Assembly: GCA_045805505.1 (NCBI GenBank)
Contig: JBJMLA010000124.1
Location: 1 to 64,000, forward strand
Source: BP-464 sp045805505
GTDB taxonomy: Bacteria; Actinomycetota; Thermoleophilia; Solirubrobacterales; Solirubrobacteraceae
DNA length: 64,000 bases
Direction of reading: 5' to 3'
Below are positions 17,222 to 25,851 of the stretch, one piece after another. The first letter of the stretch is position 1; each line of letters starts with the position of its first letter. Made by a program: the position numbers and the translations under genes. The notes under the pieces were generated by a model that had not been told where the DNA came from, searched no databases, and worked only from the letters and a program-made list of their open reading frames with translations.

Positions 17222-18148
17222 ATCCTCACCTATCGGTTCACCCTCGACGACCTCGCGCGCACCCGCTTTGCCATCTCGCCGAGCTGGGAGCTGATCAGCA
17301 GCCTGCGCACGCTGCGCCACCCCGACCGCGGCGCGCTGCATCTGCCCTGGCTGCAGCGCATCGAGGGCAGGCTGTCGGACCTGCCGCTCGCCTGGCCGCT
17401 GGCGCTGACGCCGTCCGACGGCTACATCCCCGATTTCCTCTCGCCCCCGCCGGCCGGGCCGCAGACCGACATCGCCGACGAGCTCGAGCAGGTCCGCGCC
17501 ACCACGCCGGCGCAGGTGCGCCGCGAGATCAGCTGGATGGACCAACCGCCGAAGGGCGCGCCCGACGTGGGTGAGCTCGTCGACACCCTGGCCGCGTTCT
17601 GGGACCGCGCCGTCGCTCCGGACTGGCCGCGGATCCGCGCGTTCCTGCAGGCCGACATCCAGCACCGGGCGCGCCTGCTGGTCGAGCAGGGGCCGGCGCA
17701 CCTGTTCGACACCCTGCACCCGATGTGCCGCTGGCACGGCGATCACCTGACCGTCGAGATGATCTACGAGGGCGAGGTCGCTCTCGACGGCCGCGGCCTG
17801 CTCCTGGTGCCGTCGGCGTTCCTGTGGACGCGGCCCTTCGTGATCATCAACGAGCCGTGGCAGCCCACGCTCGTCTATCCGGCGCGCGGGCTCGGGACCC
17901 TGTGGGACGACGGGCCGACGGGCGACGCGCTGGCGCCGCTGATGGGTGGCACCCGCGCGCGGATCCTGACCGCTTGCAACGCCCCCGCCTCGACGAGCGA
18001 CCTGGCCCGGAGGCTCGAGCTCACGCCCGGCGCGGTGTCCCAGCACCTCAAGGTGCTGCGCGAGGCCGGGCTCGTCTCGGCTCAGCGGGCCGGGCGCGAG
18101 GTGCTCTACGCGCGCTCGACGACGGGCGACGCGCTGCTCGGCGCATGA
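17222..18148 (+). CDS. DUF5937/ArsR-type transcriptional regulator, copy 2 (apparent ATC start)
   Basis: A 308-residue paralogue of 16139-17071, aligning along its whole length (ILTYRFTLDDLARTRFAISP at the start; SPSWEL, GYIPDFL, INEPWQPTL in the middle; STSDLARRLELTPGAVSQHL in the HTH). An in-frame TGA lies immediately before the ATC. The first ordinary in-frame start is a GTG near 17516, which would remove about 98 residues. The 3' end overlaps the convergent acyltransferase gene by 43 bp. Confidence 0.8.
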   Translation: MLTYRFTLDDLARTRFAISPSWELISSLRTLRHPDRGALHLPWLQRIEGRLSDLPLAWPLALTPSDGYIPDFLSPPPAGPQTDIADELEQVRATTPAQVRREISWMDQPPKGAPDVGELVDTLAAFWDRAVAPDWPRIRAFLQADIQHRARLLVEQGPAHLFDTLHPMCRWHGDHLTVEMIYEGEVALDGRGLLLVPSAFLWTRPFVIINEPWQPTLVYPARGLGTLWDDGPTGDALAPLMGGTRARILTACNAPASTSDLARRLELTPGAVSQHLKVLREAGLVSAQRAGREVLYARSTTGDALLGA

Positions 18149-19185
18149 CCGCGCTGCTCGCCGATCCAGTCGTCGAGCGTCTGCCAGCGCGCGTAGAGCC
18201 ACTCGGTCAGCGCGTCCTCGCCCTCCGGGACATCCTCGGCCGGAAAGCGCCAGAACCGCAGCTTGACCGGTGTCCCGATCAGCCCGCCGCGCCAGATGTC
18301 GGAGATGTACTCGAAGCCGTCGAGACCGACGTGCCCGAAGAGGACGACGTCGGCGCCGCGCGCGGCGCCGAGCAGCGCGAGCGGCCCGCCCAGCCGCGGC
18401 GGCAGCACATGGTGCAGCCGGTCGGCCAGGTGGGCGATGTGGGGCTGCTTCTCGGCGATGATCTCCTGGGCCCGGGCGAGCTTGGCGTCGGTGTGGCGCG
18501 TGCCCTCGGGGTAGATGAGGATCCCCTCGCGGCCCAGGTCGTCGGCCAGCGCGCGCAGCTTCGCGAGCTCGGACTCGACGTCGCCGGAGGCGCGGCGCAC
18601 GAAGTTCGTCGGGACCCACCGCCCGCCGATGTCGATGGTGGGGATCATCTGCAGCTCGCGCTTGATGACGTACCGCAGCCCGATGCCGTGGGCGTGCGCG
18701 AGGACGGCGTCGGGCAGCATGTTGTCGATGATGCTGGCGTGGCGGATGAGCACCACGACCGGTCCCGGCCCGGCCTGCTCGAGCCCCTCGATCTCGAACT
18801 TCAGGCCGAACAGGGTGCGGATGCCGGCGAGGTGGATCCGCGCCCAGCGGATCCGCAGGTTGTAGACGCCGCGGCGCCGGCGTAGCGTGTCGCGCCCGCC
18901 GCTCGACGCGTAGATCCACAGCAGGCTGAGCATGCCGTGCAGCTCGTTGAGCAAAAACCACCAGGCCATCGCGACGAGCCGCAGCGCCATCAGCGGCTTG
19001 CGCGTGCGCGCCCACAGCACGAGGTCGACGACCAGCGCGATCAACAGCGCGGCGGGCAGCAGCGCGGTCAGGACCAGCAGCGCCAGGACCTCGATGGCCG
19101 CGCCGCGTGCGCGGCGGATCAGCCGCTTCCCGGTCGGCCCCTCGTCGGGGAAGATCGGGCCCCAGGTAACGTCGCGAACGCGCAC
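18106..19185 (-). CDS. PlsC-type 1-acylglycerol-3-phosphate acyltransferase family protein
   Basis: A 359-residue membrane-associated acyltransferase. Two hydrophobic stretches (about residues 30-58 and 68-92) precede the catalytic H-x4-D motif in RHASIIDN. The glycine-rich glycerol-phosphate-binding motif is YPEGTR. Such enzymes acylate lysophosphatidic acid or related lipids. GTG start at 19185, with TAGGGT 6 bp upstream. Confidence 0.82.
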   Translation of the reverse strand: MRVRDVTWGPIFPDEGPTGKRLIRRARGAAIEVLALLVLTALLPAALLIALVVDLVLWARTRKPLMALRLVAMAWWFLLNELHGMLSLLWIYASSGGRDTLRRRRGVYNLRIRWARIHLAGIRTLFGLKFEIEGLEQAGPGPVVVLIRHASIIDNMLPDAVLAHAHGIGLRYVIKRELQMIPTIDIGGRWVPTNFVRRASGDVESELAKLRALADDLGREGILIYPEGTRHTDAKLARAQEIIAEKQPHIAHLADRLHHVLPPRLGGPLALLGAARGADVVLFGHVGLDGFEYISDIWRGGLIGTPVKLRFWRFPAEDVPEGEDALTEWLYARWQTLDDWIGEQRGHAPSSASPVVERA

Positions 19186-19191
19186 CAGGCG

Positions 19192-19197
19192 ACCCTA
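19192..19197 (-). promoter_or_regulatory. Leaderless -10 element of the PlsC-type gene
   Basis: TAGGGT on the minus strand, 6 bp before the GTG start. Confidence 0.5.
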
Positions 19198-19225
19198 CCG
19201 GCCCCGAACCGGCAGGATGCGGGGC

Positions 19226-19660
19226 ATGAGCGAACAGTGGGTCCACGTCCAACGCGATCTCTCGGCGCCGGTGGATGAGGTCTTCGGTCACCTGGCCGAG
19301 CACGAGAACCTCGCGGCCATCTTCGGCGCGAAGGTCACGCGCATCAAGGACGGGACGCCCGAGCGCAACGGCGTCGGTTCGGCGCGCGAGCTCAAGCTCG
19401 GGCCGCTGCCGTCCTTCGACGAGACCGTCACGCAGTACGTCCCGAACGAGCTCATCGAGTACAAGATCACCCGGGGCGGCGTGCTCGACGACCACGTCGG
19501 GATCATGAAGTTCTCCTCGACCGCCGCGGGCGGGACGCACCTCGACTACCGGATCCGGGTCGCCGCGAAGGGCCTGCTGGCTCCGCTGTCGCCGGTCATC
19601 GCGAAGTCGCTGACGCGCAACATCGAGAAGGGCCTTGCCGGGGTTCCCGGCGGCTCCTAG
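19226..19660 (+). CDS. SRPBCC-fold (polyketide cyclase/START-like) protein
   Basis: A 144-residue protein with the SRPBCC layout: an N-terminal strand (WVHVQRDLSAPVDEVFGHLA), central hairpins (GVGSARELKLG), and a long C-terminal helix (LSPVIAKSLTRNIEKGL). Such proteins bind lipids or hydrophobic ligands. An alternative ATG lies 9 bases upstream; 19226 is chosen because CAGGAT lies 7 bp before it. It shares a CTAG stop with the convergent aminotransferase gene. Confidence 0.78.
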   Translation: MSEQWVHVQRDLSAPVDEVFGHLAEHENLAAIFGAKVTRIKDGTPERNGVGSARELKLGPLPSFDETVTQYVPNELIEYKITRGGVLDDHVGIMKFSSTAAGGTHLDYRIRVAAKGLLAPLSPVIAKSLTRNIEKGLAGVPGGS

Positions 19661-20766
19661 CCCGAGACGGCCAGCTCGAGCGCCCGCACCGCGCGGGTCA
19701 TGTGGTCCGGCCGCGCCGGGACCGTCATGCGCACCCGTGACGGCTCGCCCAGCGGGCCGCCGGAGGCGACCAGCACGTGGCCGCGCTCGAGGCGGCGGCT
19801 GAGCTCGGCGCCGTCGACGTCGGCGAGCGCCAGCCACAGGACGTTGGCCTGCGACTCGGGTGCGTCGTAGCCCAGGCCGCGGCAGGTCTCGGTCAGCGAC
19901 GCGCGATTGGCGGCGATGGTCTCACCGCGCCGCGCGACGAGGTCGACCGAGCTGCGCAGCGCCTCGAGGGCGCCGGCCTGGGCGAGCTCGTTGAGGCCGA
20001 GCTCCGGCTCGAGGCGCTCGAGCAGCGGCTCGGCGCCGGGGCCGCCGATGGCGTAGCCGCAGCGCAGGCCGGCCAGGCCCCAGGCCTTTGAGAACGTGCG
20101 GAAGACCAGCAGGCGCGGGTGCTCGTCGAGCAGCCCCAGCGACGCGTCGCGGTCGCCGTCGGCGAAGTCGATGAGCGCCTCGTCGAGCAGGACGACGACG
20201 CGCTCGGGCAGGGCCTCCAGCAGGCGGCGCAGCTCGCCCGTGTCCATCAGCTCGCCCGTCGGGTCGTTGGGGCTGCAGATCGCGACGATGCGCGTGCGGT
20301 CGTTGACCGCGGCGAGGACCGGGTCGGCGCCATAGCCCGCCACCGGGACGGCGTGCGCGCGGGCGCGCCGGGCCATCAGGGGATACAGGGGATAGGACGG
20401 CCACGGGGTGATGAGCTCGTCGCTGGGGTCCTCCATGAGGAACTGCGTGGCCGCCCCGAGCAGCTGCGCCGCGCCGTCGCCGACGACGAGCCGCTCCTGC
20501 GCGACGCCGTGGTGATGGGCGAGCTCCGAGCGCAGCTCGGTGGCGTGGCGGTCGAGGTAGCGGTGCAGCCCGCGGCGCGCGGCGAAGGTGATCGCGTTGA
20601 CCACGTAGGAGTGCGGGTACTCGGGCCAGGTCGTCGTCGAGAGGTTCAGCGGCTCGACCCGGGCGAGCGCGTGCTTGCGCCGCTCGTCGGCCTGCTCGCG
20701 CAGCTGGGCGCTGGCCTCCTCGGGGGAGAGCTCCTCGAACTGCCGGTAATAGCCGCGCGGGCTCAT
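19657..20766 (-). CDS. HisC-like class I/II PLP aminotransferase
   Basis: A 369-residue fold-type I aminotransferase related to histidinol-phosphate or threonine-phosphate aminotransferases. Visible motifs: SPNDPTGELM (substrate/PLP loop), LLDEALIDFAD (the Asp that binds the pyridine N), and the Schiff-base Lys in FSKAWGLAGLRCGYAIG. No other his genes are nearby, so a secondary role (for example cobalamin side chain or an aromatic substrate) is possible. Its ATG overlaps the stop of the upstream membrane-protein gene by one base (TGATG). Confidence 0.8.
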   Translation of the reverse strand: MSPRGYYRQFEELSPEEASAQLREQADERRKHALARVEPLNLSTTTWPEYPHSYVVNAITFAARRGLHRYLDRHATELRSELAHHHGVAQERLVVGDGAAQLLGAATQFLMEDPSDELITPWPSYPLYPLMARRARAHAVPVAGYGADPVLAAVNDRTRIVAICSPNDPTGELMDTGELRRLLEALPERVVVLLDEALIDFADGDRDASLGLLDEHPRLLVFRTFSKAWGLAGLRCGYAIGGPGAEPLLERLEPELGLNELAQAGALEALRSSVDLVARRGETIAANRASLTETCRGLGYDAPESQANVLWLALADVDGAELSRRLERGHVLVASGGPLGEPSRVRMTVPARPDHMTRAVRALELAVSG

Positions 20767-21233
20767 CAGCCCGGCGCGATCGTCGGGCCGAGACCGGCGA
20801 AGATCAGCAGCCAGACGGTGAACAGCACCACGCCGATGGCGGCGCTGATGGCGAAGATGCGCCCGATGACGCCCTCGCGCTGGTCATGGCCGGCGGCGCG
20901 GCGGATGAGGATCCAGAACTGGTCGAGGCGCTTCATCGCGGCGAGGCCCATGAAGAGGACCAGCAGCATCGCGCCGAACGCGGTCACCAGCCCGACGATC
21001 ACGCTGTCGGTCCAGTAGTTGAACCGCGATCCGATCCACAGGCAGCCGGCCGGGATCGGGCCCCAGAAGCTCACGCCGATGATGGTCATCAGCACGAGGA
21101 TCGCGGCGGCCAGGAACTTGTCGCGCCCCCGCCGTCCCTCGTCGACCTCGGGGATGTCCCGGTACTTGACCGGGCGCGTGCCGGGGCGGCGGCCGACGAA
21201 CAGGCCGCCGGTGTCGGAGGGGTCGGTCTTCAT
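20766..21233 (-). CDS. Small integral membrane protein, family not recognised
   Basis: A 155-residue protein with about three transmembrane segments (about residues 40-62, 76-98 and 125-148) and a charged N-terminal cytoplasmic stretch (PGTRPVKYRDIPEVDEGRRG). It is translationally coupled to the downstream HisC-like gene through TGATG. I cannot assign a function. Confidence 0.7.
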   Translation of the reverse strand: MKTDPSDTGGLFVGRRPGTRPVKYRDIPEVDEGRRGRDKFLAAAILVLMTIIGVSFWGPIPAGCLWIGSRFNYWTDSVIVGLVTAFGAMLLVLFMGLAAMKRLDQFWILIRRAAGHDQREGVIGRIFAISAAIGVVLFTVWLLIFAGLGPTIAPG

Positions 21234-21245
21234 CGACCCCCCAGA

Positions 21246-23021
21246 CTAGGAATACAGCTCGTCGAAGAGGCCTTCGTACTTCTCGTTGACGACGTTGCGC
21301 TTGACCTTGAGCGTCGGGGTCAGCTCGCCGGTCTCCTGCGACAGGTCGTGGTCGAGGATCACGAACTTCTTGACCTGCTCGACCTGCGCGAGCTTGCCGT
21401 TGGCGCCGTCGACGACCTCCTGGATCAGGGCGCGGACCTGCTCGTCCTGGGCCAGCGACGCGATCGAGACGTCCTCGATGCCGTGCTGCTGCGCCCACGG
21501 CACGATCTCCTCCTCGTCGAGCGTGATCAGCGCCACCGGGAACGGCCGGCGGTCGCCGTGCATCACGCACTGCGAGACCCAGCGCGACTGCTTGAGGTCG
21601 TTCTCGAAGTTGGCCGGCGTCAGGTTCTTGCCGCCCGCGGTGATGATGATGTCCTTCTTGCGGCCCGTGATGAACAGGTAGCCGTCCTCGTCGAGGCGGC
21701 CCAGGTCGCCCGTGTGCAGCCAGCCGTCCTCGACCGCGCCGAACGAGGCGTCCGCGTTCTTGTGGTAGCCGCCGAAGATGTTGGCGCCCTTGATCAGGAT
21801 CTCGCCGTCCTCGGCGATCTTGAGCTCGACGCCCGGCAGCGCGCGGCCGACCGAGCCGAAGCGGTGATGCTCGGGCGACGAGTACGTCGCGGTCGTCGAG
21901 GTCTCGGTCATCCCGTAGCCCTCGAGCACCGGCAGGCCGCAGCCCCAGAAGAACTCGAGGATCTCCGAGGCGATGGGCGCGGCGCCGGTGACGGCCTCGC
22001 GCAGGCGGCCTCCGAACAGGTTGCGCACGAACTCGGCCTTGGGGGCCACCGGCGCGAACTGGTCCTCGAGCTCCTGGGGCACCTGCTCGCCGCGGGCGAG
22101 CAGGTCCTGCATCTGGCCGCCGACGGTCCGGATGGTCAGGATCTCCTCGGGCGAGAGCTGTCCCTGCGCGAGCGTGAAGAGCTTCTCGAAGATGCGCGGC
22201 ACCGAGGGCAGGTAGGTCGGCTTGACCTCCATCAGCTCGGGGATGATCTGCTTGGCGTCGCCGCCGAAGTACGCGATCGTCACGCCGCGGTCGAACGACG
22301 CGAGCTGCACGAGCAGCGCGAACGCGTGGGCGAGCGGCAGGAACAGGTAGACGAGGTCGTCGCCGTCGTTGAACAGCTCGCGCTGCTCGACCATCGTGAC
22401 CACGTTGCGGTAGTTGCCGTGCGTGAGCACGCAGCCCTTCGGCGGCCCCGTGGTGCCCGACGTGTAGATGAACGTGAAGGGATCCTCGGCGGTGACCGCC
22501 TCGTAGCGCGCCTCGAGCTCGTCGGGGTCGCGGGTGCGGCCGCGTTCGCGCAGCTCGTCGAGGGCGACGGTGCCGTCGACCGGCCCGTCGATCACCACGA
22601 TGTGGCGAAGGTTCGGGAGCCGGTCGCGGACGGCGTCGATCTTGGCGACCTGCTCGGCGTTCTCGGCGATGATCGCGACCGCGTCGGAGTCGCCGGCCAC
22701 CCACTCGCACTCCTCGGGGGAGTTGGTCGGGTAGATCGGCACGACGGCCGCGCCGGCCGACGTGATGGCGAAGTCCGCGTAGGTCCACTCGGGCCGGGTG
22801 GAGGCCAGGATGCAGACGCGCTCGCCGGGCTCGATGCCCAGGTCGATCAGGCCCAGGCCGATCTCGGTGACGATCTCGCCGACCTCGCCGAACGTGACGT
22901 CGAGCCACTCGCCGTCGACCTTGTGCTTGAGCGCGACGTTGTCCGCGTACTGCACTGCGGCACGCGGCAGCAGGTCAGCGATCGTGTTGCTGCCCGTTGT
23001 AGCGGGGGTACCGGCCTCCAT
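21246..23021 (-). CDS. Long-chain acyl-CoA synthetase (AMP-forming)
   Basis: A 591-residue FadD15/FAA1-like ligase that activates fatty acids to acyl-CoA via an acyl-AMP. The AMP-binding P-loop is FIYTSGTTGPPKGCVLTHGN; LEGYGMTETS and TGDLGRLDEDGYLFITGRKK are the further core motifs. AGGAGGAG at 23028-23035 leaves 7 bases to the ATG at 23021, so that start is preferred over two GTGs just upstream. The window also encodes a thiolase and a WS/DGAT. Confidence 0.92.
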   Translation of the reverse strand: MEAGTPATTGSNTIADLLPRAAVQYADNVALKHKVDGEWLDVTFGEVGEIVTEIGLGLIDLGIEPGERVCILASTRPEWTYADFAITSAGAAVVPIYPTNSPEECEWVAGDSDAVAIIAENAEQVAKIDAVRDRLPNLRHIVVIDGPVDGTVALDELRERGRTRDPDELEARYEAVTAEDPFTFIYTSGTTGPPKGCVLTHGNYRNVVTMVEQRELFNDGDDLVYLFLPLAHAFALLVQLASFDRGVTIAYFGGDAKQIIPELMEVKPTYLPSVPRIFEKLFTLAQGQLSPEEILTIRTVGGQMQDLLARGEQVPQELEDQFAPVAPKAEFVRNLFGGRLREAVTGAAPIASEILEFFWGCGLPVLEGYGMTETSTTATYSSPEHHRFGSVGRALPGVELKIAEDGEILIKGANIFGGYHKNADASFGAVEDGWLHTGDLGRLDEDGYLFITGRKKDIIITAGGKNLTPANFENDLKQSRWVSQCVMHGDRRPFPVALITLDEEEIVPWAQQHGIEDVSIASLAQDEQVRALIQEVVDGANGKLAQVEQVKKFVILDHDLSQETGELTPTLKVKRNVVNEKYEGLFDELYS

Positions 23022-23061
23022 CACCACTCCTCCTCGACAGGGTGCGAGAGCCGGATACTAA

Positions 23062-23084
23062 GAGACCCGCAAAATGCGGGTCTC
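23062..23084 (-). terminator. Hairpin terminator of the small HTH-like gene
   Basis: A perfect 9-bp stem GAGACCCGC/GCGGGTCTC with a 5-base AT-rich loop lies 11 bp downstream of the stop at 23096 on the minus strand. It is followed by a short T/A-rich stretch and separates this gene from the acyl-CoA synthetase. Confidence 0.7.
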
Positions 23085-23095
23085 GAAAATCTTCG

Positions 23096-23272
23096 TCAGG
23101 CCTGTGCGGTCTGAGGCTGTGAGGTGCCCTGCTGCACCGTTGCGAGGAAGAGGCTCTTGTCGATGCGCCCCTGGAAGATCGGGACGCCGAGCTCGACGCA
23201 CTTGGTGATGACTTCCCGCCGCTCGAGTCCGGCCTCCCGGGCCAGCTCGGTGGGGGTGAGGTGATTCGCCAT
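23096..23272 (-). CDS. Small helix-turn-helix-like protein
   Basis: A 58-residue protein MANHLTPTELAREAGLERRE ... VITKCVELGVPIFQGRID with a three-helix look similar to the IF2 N-terminal-like or MerR/excisionase-type winged helix. AGGAGG lies 9 bp before the ATG at 23272. A longer frame to 23347 has no comparable ribosome-binding site. It has its own terminator, so it is a monocistronic gene. DNA binding is inferred only from the helix pattern. Confidence 0.7.
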   Translation of the reverse strand: MANHLTPTELAREAGLERREVITKCVELGVPIFQGRIDKSLFLATVQQGTSQPQTAQA

Positions 23273-23384
23273 CGGAGTAGTCCTCCTGTTGTCGACTACC
23301 GCGTTTTGTGTGAACCGGAAGTTACGCCTCGTCCCGGATACGTGCAATCAAGGCGGCATAAAAGTTCGCAGGCAACGCGCGTTC

Positions 23385-24131
23385 TCAGATCGGGTTGGGC
23401 ACGTCGACGTAGACGTGACGCACCCCGAAGCGCTCCGCGAGCAGCTCGCCGAGCCGCTGGACCCCCAGCGTCTCGGTCGCGTAGTGGCCGGCCGCGACGA
23501 AGTGCACGCCGGCCTCGCGCGCCTCGTTGAAGTTGCGCTCGGAGGCCTCGCCGGTGAGGAAGGCGTCGTGGCCGGCCGCGATCGCGTCGAGCAGATGGCC
23601 CTGGCCGGCGCCCGACACGATCGACAGGCTCGCCACCTCGCCGGGCCCGCCGAGCACGGTGGTCGGCTCGCGCCGGGTCACGTCGCTGACGCGCCGGACG
23701 AGCTCGTCGGCGGTGATCGGCGCCGGGAACCGCGCCTCCACGCCGATGCCCGCGAACGGGCCCACGAGCTCCGCGCCGAGCGCCTGGGCGAGCAGCGCGT
23801 TGTTGCCGTGCTCGAGGTGCGCGTCGAGCGGCAGGTGGTAGGCGGCGAGGCTCATGTCGTGGTCGAACAGCGCCTGCAGCCGGCGTTTTGCGGGCAGATC
23901 GATGGGCCGGGGAGGCCCGCTCCACAGCAGTCCGTGGTGGACCAGCACGAGGTCGGCGTCCTCCGCGGCCGCGCGCTCGAACAGCTCGAGGCCGGCGCTG
24001 ACGCCGGTGACCACCGTCTGCACCGTCTCCGAGCCCGGCACCTGCAGCCCGTTGGGCCCGTAATCCTCGAAGGACCGGGGCTTGAGGAGCTCGTCGAGCC
24101 AGCCGATGAGGTCAGTGCGTGCGGTGCTCAC
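23385..24131 (-). CDS. Nif3-like dinuclear metal-centre protein
   Basis: A 248-residue member of the Nif3/YbgI family. LVHHGLLWSGPPRPI supplies the first metal-binding His pair; HLPLDAHLEHGNNALLAQAL is the second conserved block. A later conserved stretch is FLTGEASERNFNEAREAGVHFVAAGHYATE. The family binds two metals; its substrate is debated. It starts with GTG at 24131 and is divergent from the sigma-factor gene. Confidence 0.88.
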   Translation of the reverse strand: MSTARTDLIGWLDELLKPRSFEDYGPNGLQVPGSETVQTVVTGVSAGLELFERAAAEDADLVLVHHGLLWSGPPRPIDLPAKRRLQALFDHDMSLAAYHLPLDAHLEHGNNALLAQALGAELVGPFAGIGVEARFPAPITADELVRRVSDVTRREPTTVLGGPGEVASLSIVSGAGQGHLLDAIAAGHDAFLTGEASERNFNEAREAGVHFVAAGHYATETLGVQRLGELLAERFGVRHVYVDVPNPI

Positions 24132-24161
24132 GGATCATCCCCAGATTGGAGTACATAGTTC

Positions 24162-24190
24162 TTGCATCGTTCGCGACTGAACGCTATGGT
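24162..24190 (+). promoter_or_regulatory. Sigma70-type promoter of the sigma/zinc-finger fusion gene
   Basis: TTGCAT (24162-24167) and TATGGT (24185-24190) are separated by exactly 17 bp, a textbook housekeeping promoter. Transcription would start near 24197, which excludes the in-frame starts at 24162 and 24186 and leaves GTG 24207 or ATG 24219. Confidence 0.7.
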
Positions 24191-24218
24191 TCGCTCGACC
24201 GGAGGGGTGGTCGACATC

Positions 24219-25829
24219 ATGGATGATGCGGCCTTTACCAGGGGAGCAGCGGGCATTTCAGCACTAGCCGGTCCGGCCTACGGCGGGACGAAGACTGCGG
24301 AGGTCGACGACAGCGAACTCGTTCGCCGCGTTCGCCGGGGCGATGATCGCGCCTTCGAGCAGCTCTACCACCGCTATCACCGGCGGATCGTGGCCTACAT
24401 CCACGGGATGGTCCACGACCACGCGCGGGCCGAGGACATCTCCCAGGACGTCTTCGTCTCGGCGCTGCGCCGCATGCGCGACACCGATCGCCCGATCGCC
24501 TTCAAGCCGTGGATCTACGAGATCGCCAAGAACGCGTGCATCGACCAGTTCCGCCGCTCGCGGCGCGCCGAGGAGGTCTCCTACGACGCCGACGAGGGGA
24601 TGGGCGCCGCCGACTACGGCCGCCTGGTCAGCTCGGAGGCCGTCCCGGAGGCCCGGCTCGAGTCCAAGCAGAACCTCGACCACCTGCGCGGCGCCTTCGG
24701 CGGCCTCAGCGAGACCCATCACGAGATCCTCGTCATGCGCGAGCTCGAGGGCCTCTCCTACCGCGAGATCGGCGAGCGCCTCGGCATGAGCCGCCCGTCG
24801 GTCGAGAGCACCCTGTTCAGGGCTCGCCGCCGGCTCACCGAGGAGTACGAGGAGCTCGTCAGCGGCGCGCGCTGCCAGCGCATCCACTCGATCATCGCCG
24901 ACGCGGCCGGCGCCGCGCCCGGCGCGCGCGACCAGCGCCGCCTCGCCCGGCACGTCTCACACTGCCAGCCCTGCCGCCGCCAGGCGCGCCTGGCGGGCCT
25001 CGATATCCCCGTCACCAGCGACCGCCCGGTCCGCCAGCGGATCGCCGCGATGCTGCCGCTCCCGCTCTTCCTGCGCAAGCGCTGGTCGGCCGACTCGGTC
25101 GACGCGAGCGGCGTGAGCACGAGCCACCTCACCGGCTTTGCCCAGTGGTCGTCGCAGTTCGGCTCGTCGGTCGATCCGAGCTGGCTGAAGGCCGCGGCCA
25201 CCGCCGCGAGCGTCGCCGTGGCCGGCGCGGGCGCCGGGCTCGCCGGCAGCACGTCGACCGGCTCGACTCCCATCGGCAGCTTCAACCAGCTCGTGCCCAG
25301 CCTCAGCGGTGATGACGGCGGCAAGCGCCTGATCGCCGGGAGCGGTCCCAGCGTCTCGGCCGCGCTGCGCACCGGAGACTTCCTGGCCACCACCATCGCC
25401 GCTCCGGCCCCCGCGCCGTCGAGCGAGCAGACGTCCACGACAGCCGGCTCCGCCTCCGGCACCACGACCACCGCCACCACCGAGTCGGCGGCCACGCCCG
25501 ACCCGCTGCGCGACGCCGGCAACGGCATCGAGCAGATCGCCGCCGCCGTCGTCGCGCCGCAGGGTGGATCGTCGGCGCCCTCGACGGGCACCGGCTCGGG
25601 AACCGCGGGCGGCTCCTCGCCGAGCGCGTCCAGCCTGGGCGGCGGCAACGCCGACGGCGTGTCACGCCAGGACCCCGACCTCTCCTCGGTGATCCCGCCG
25701 GCCGACGGTGCGCCGTCGATCCCCCCGGTCAACGCGTCGGCCCCCGATGTCGCGGGCACGGTCGAGCAGGCCGGCGGTGCGGTCAAGGACGCCGGCGACG
25801 CGATCGCCGACGGCCTCGGCGGCGGCTGA
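24219..25829 (+). CDS. ECF-type sigma factor fused to zinc-finger, membrane segment and low-complexity tail
   Basis: A 536-residue protein. Sigma region 2 is at about 33-113 (AFEQLYHRYHRRIVAYIHGM, AEDISQDVF, FKPWIYEIAKNACIDQFRRS) and region 4 at about 160-210 (LSYREIGERLGMSRPSVEST). Then comes an anti-sigma-like zinc motif H245-x3-C249-x2-C252, a hydrophobic stretch at about 325-343, and a Ser/Thr/Gly/Pro-rich tail to the end. GGAGG lies 13 bp before ATG 24219. An integrated, membrane-tethered sigma/anti-sigma unit is inferred; see the second copy at 43224. Confidence 0.85.
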   Translation: MDDAAFTRGAAGISALAGPAYGGTKTAEVDDSELVRRVRRGDDRAFEQLYHRYHRRIVAYIHGMVHDHARAEDISQDVFVSALRRMRDTDRPIAFKPWIYEIAKNACIDQFRRSRRAEEVSYDADEGMGAADYGRLVSSEAVPEARLESKQNLDHLRGAFGGLSETHHEILVMRELEGLSYREIGERLGMSRPSVESTLFRARRRLTEEYEELVSGARCQRIHSIIADAAGAAPGARDQRRLARHVSHCQPCRRQARLAGLDIPVTSDRPVRQRIAAMLPLPLFLRKRWSADSVDASGVSTSHLTGFAQWSSQFGSSVDPSWLKAAATAASVAVAGAGAGLAGSTSTGSTPIGSFNQLVPSLSGDDGGKRLIAGSGPSVSAALRTGDFLATTIAAPAPAPSSEQTSTTAGSASGTTTTATTESAATPDPLRDAGNGIEQIAAAVVAPQGGSSAPSTGTGSGTAGGSSPSASSLGGGNADGVSRQDPDLSSVIPPADGAPSIPPVNASAPDVAGTVEQAGGAVKDAGDAIADGLGGG

Positions 25830-25839
25830 CCCCAGCCGT

Positions 25840-25845
25840 TAGGGT
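25840..25845 (+). promoter_or_regulatory. Leaderless -10 element of the PEP-mutase-like gene
   Basis: TAGGGT, 6 bp before the ATG at 25852. Confidence 0.5.
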
Positions 25846-25851
25846 CGCCGG

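Noticed and set aside
20886..23114. 742-codon plus-strand frame opposite the acyl-CoA synthetase
   Set aside because: Antisense shadow of a protein with full AMP-ligase motifs; no start signal and composition is shadow-like.
24162..24218. Earlier starts of the sigma fusion at 24162 or 24186
   Set aside because: Both lie inside or before the TTGCAT-N17-TATGGT promoter, upstream of the predicted transcription start.
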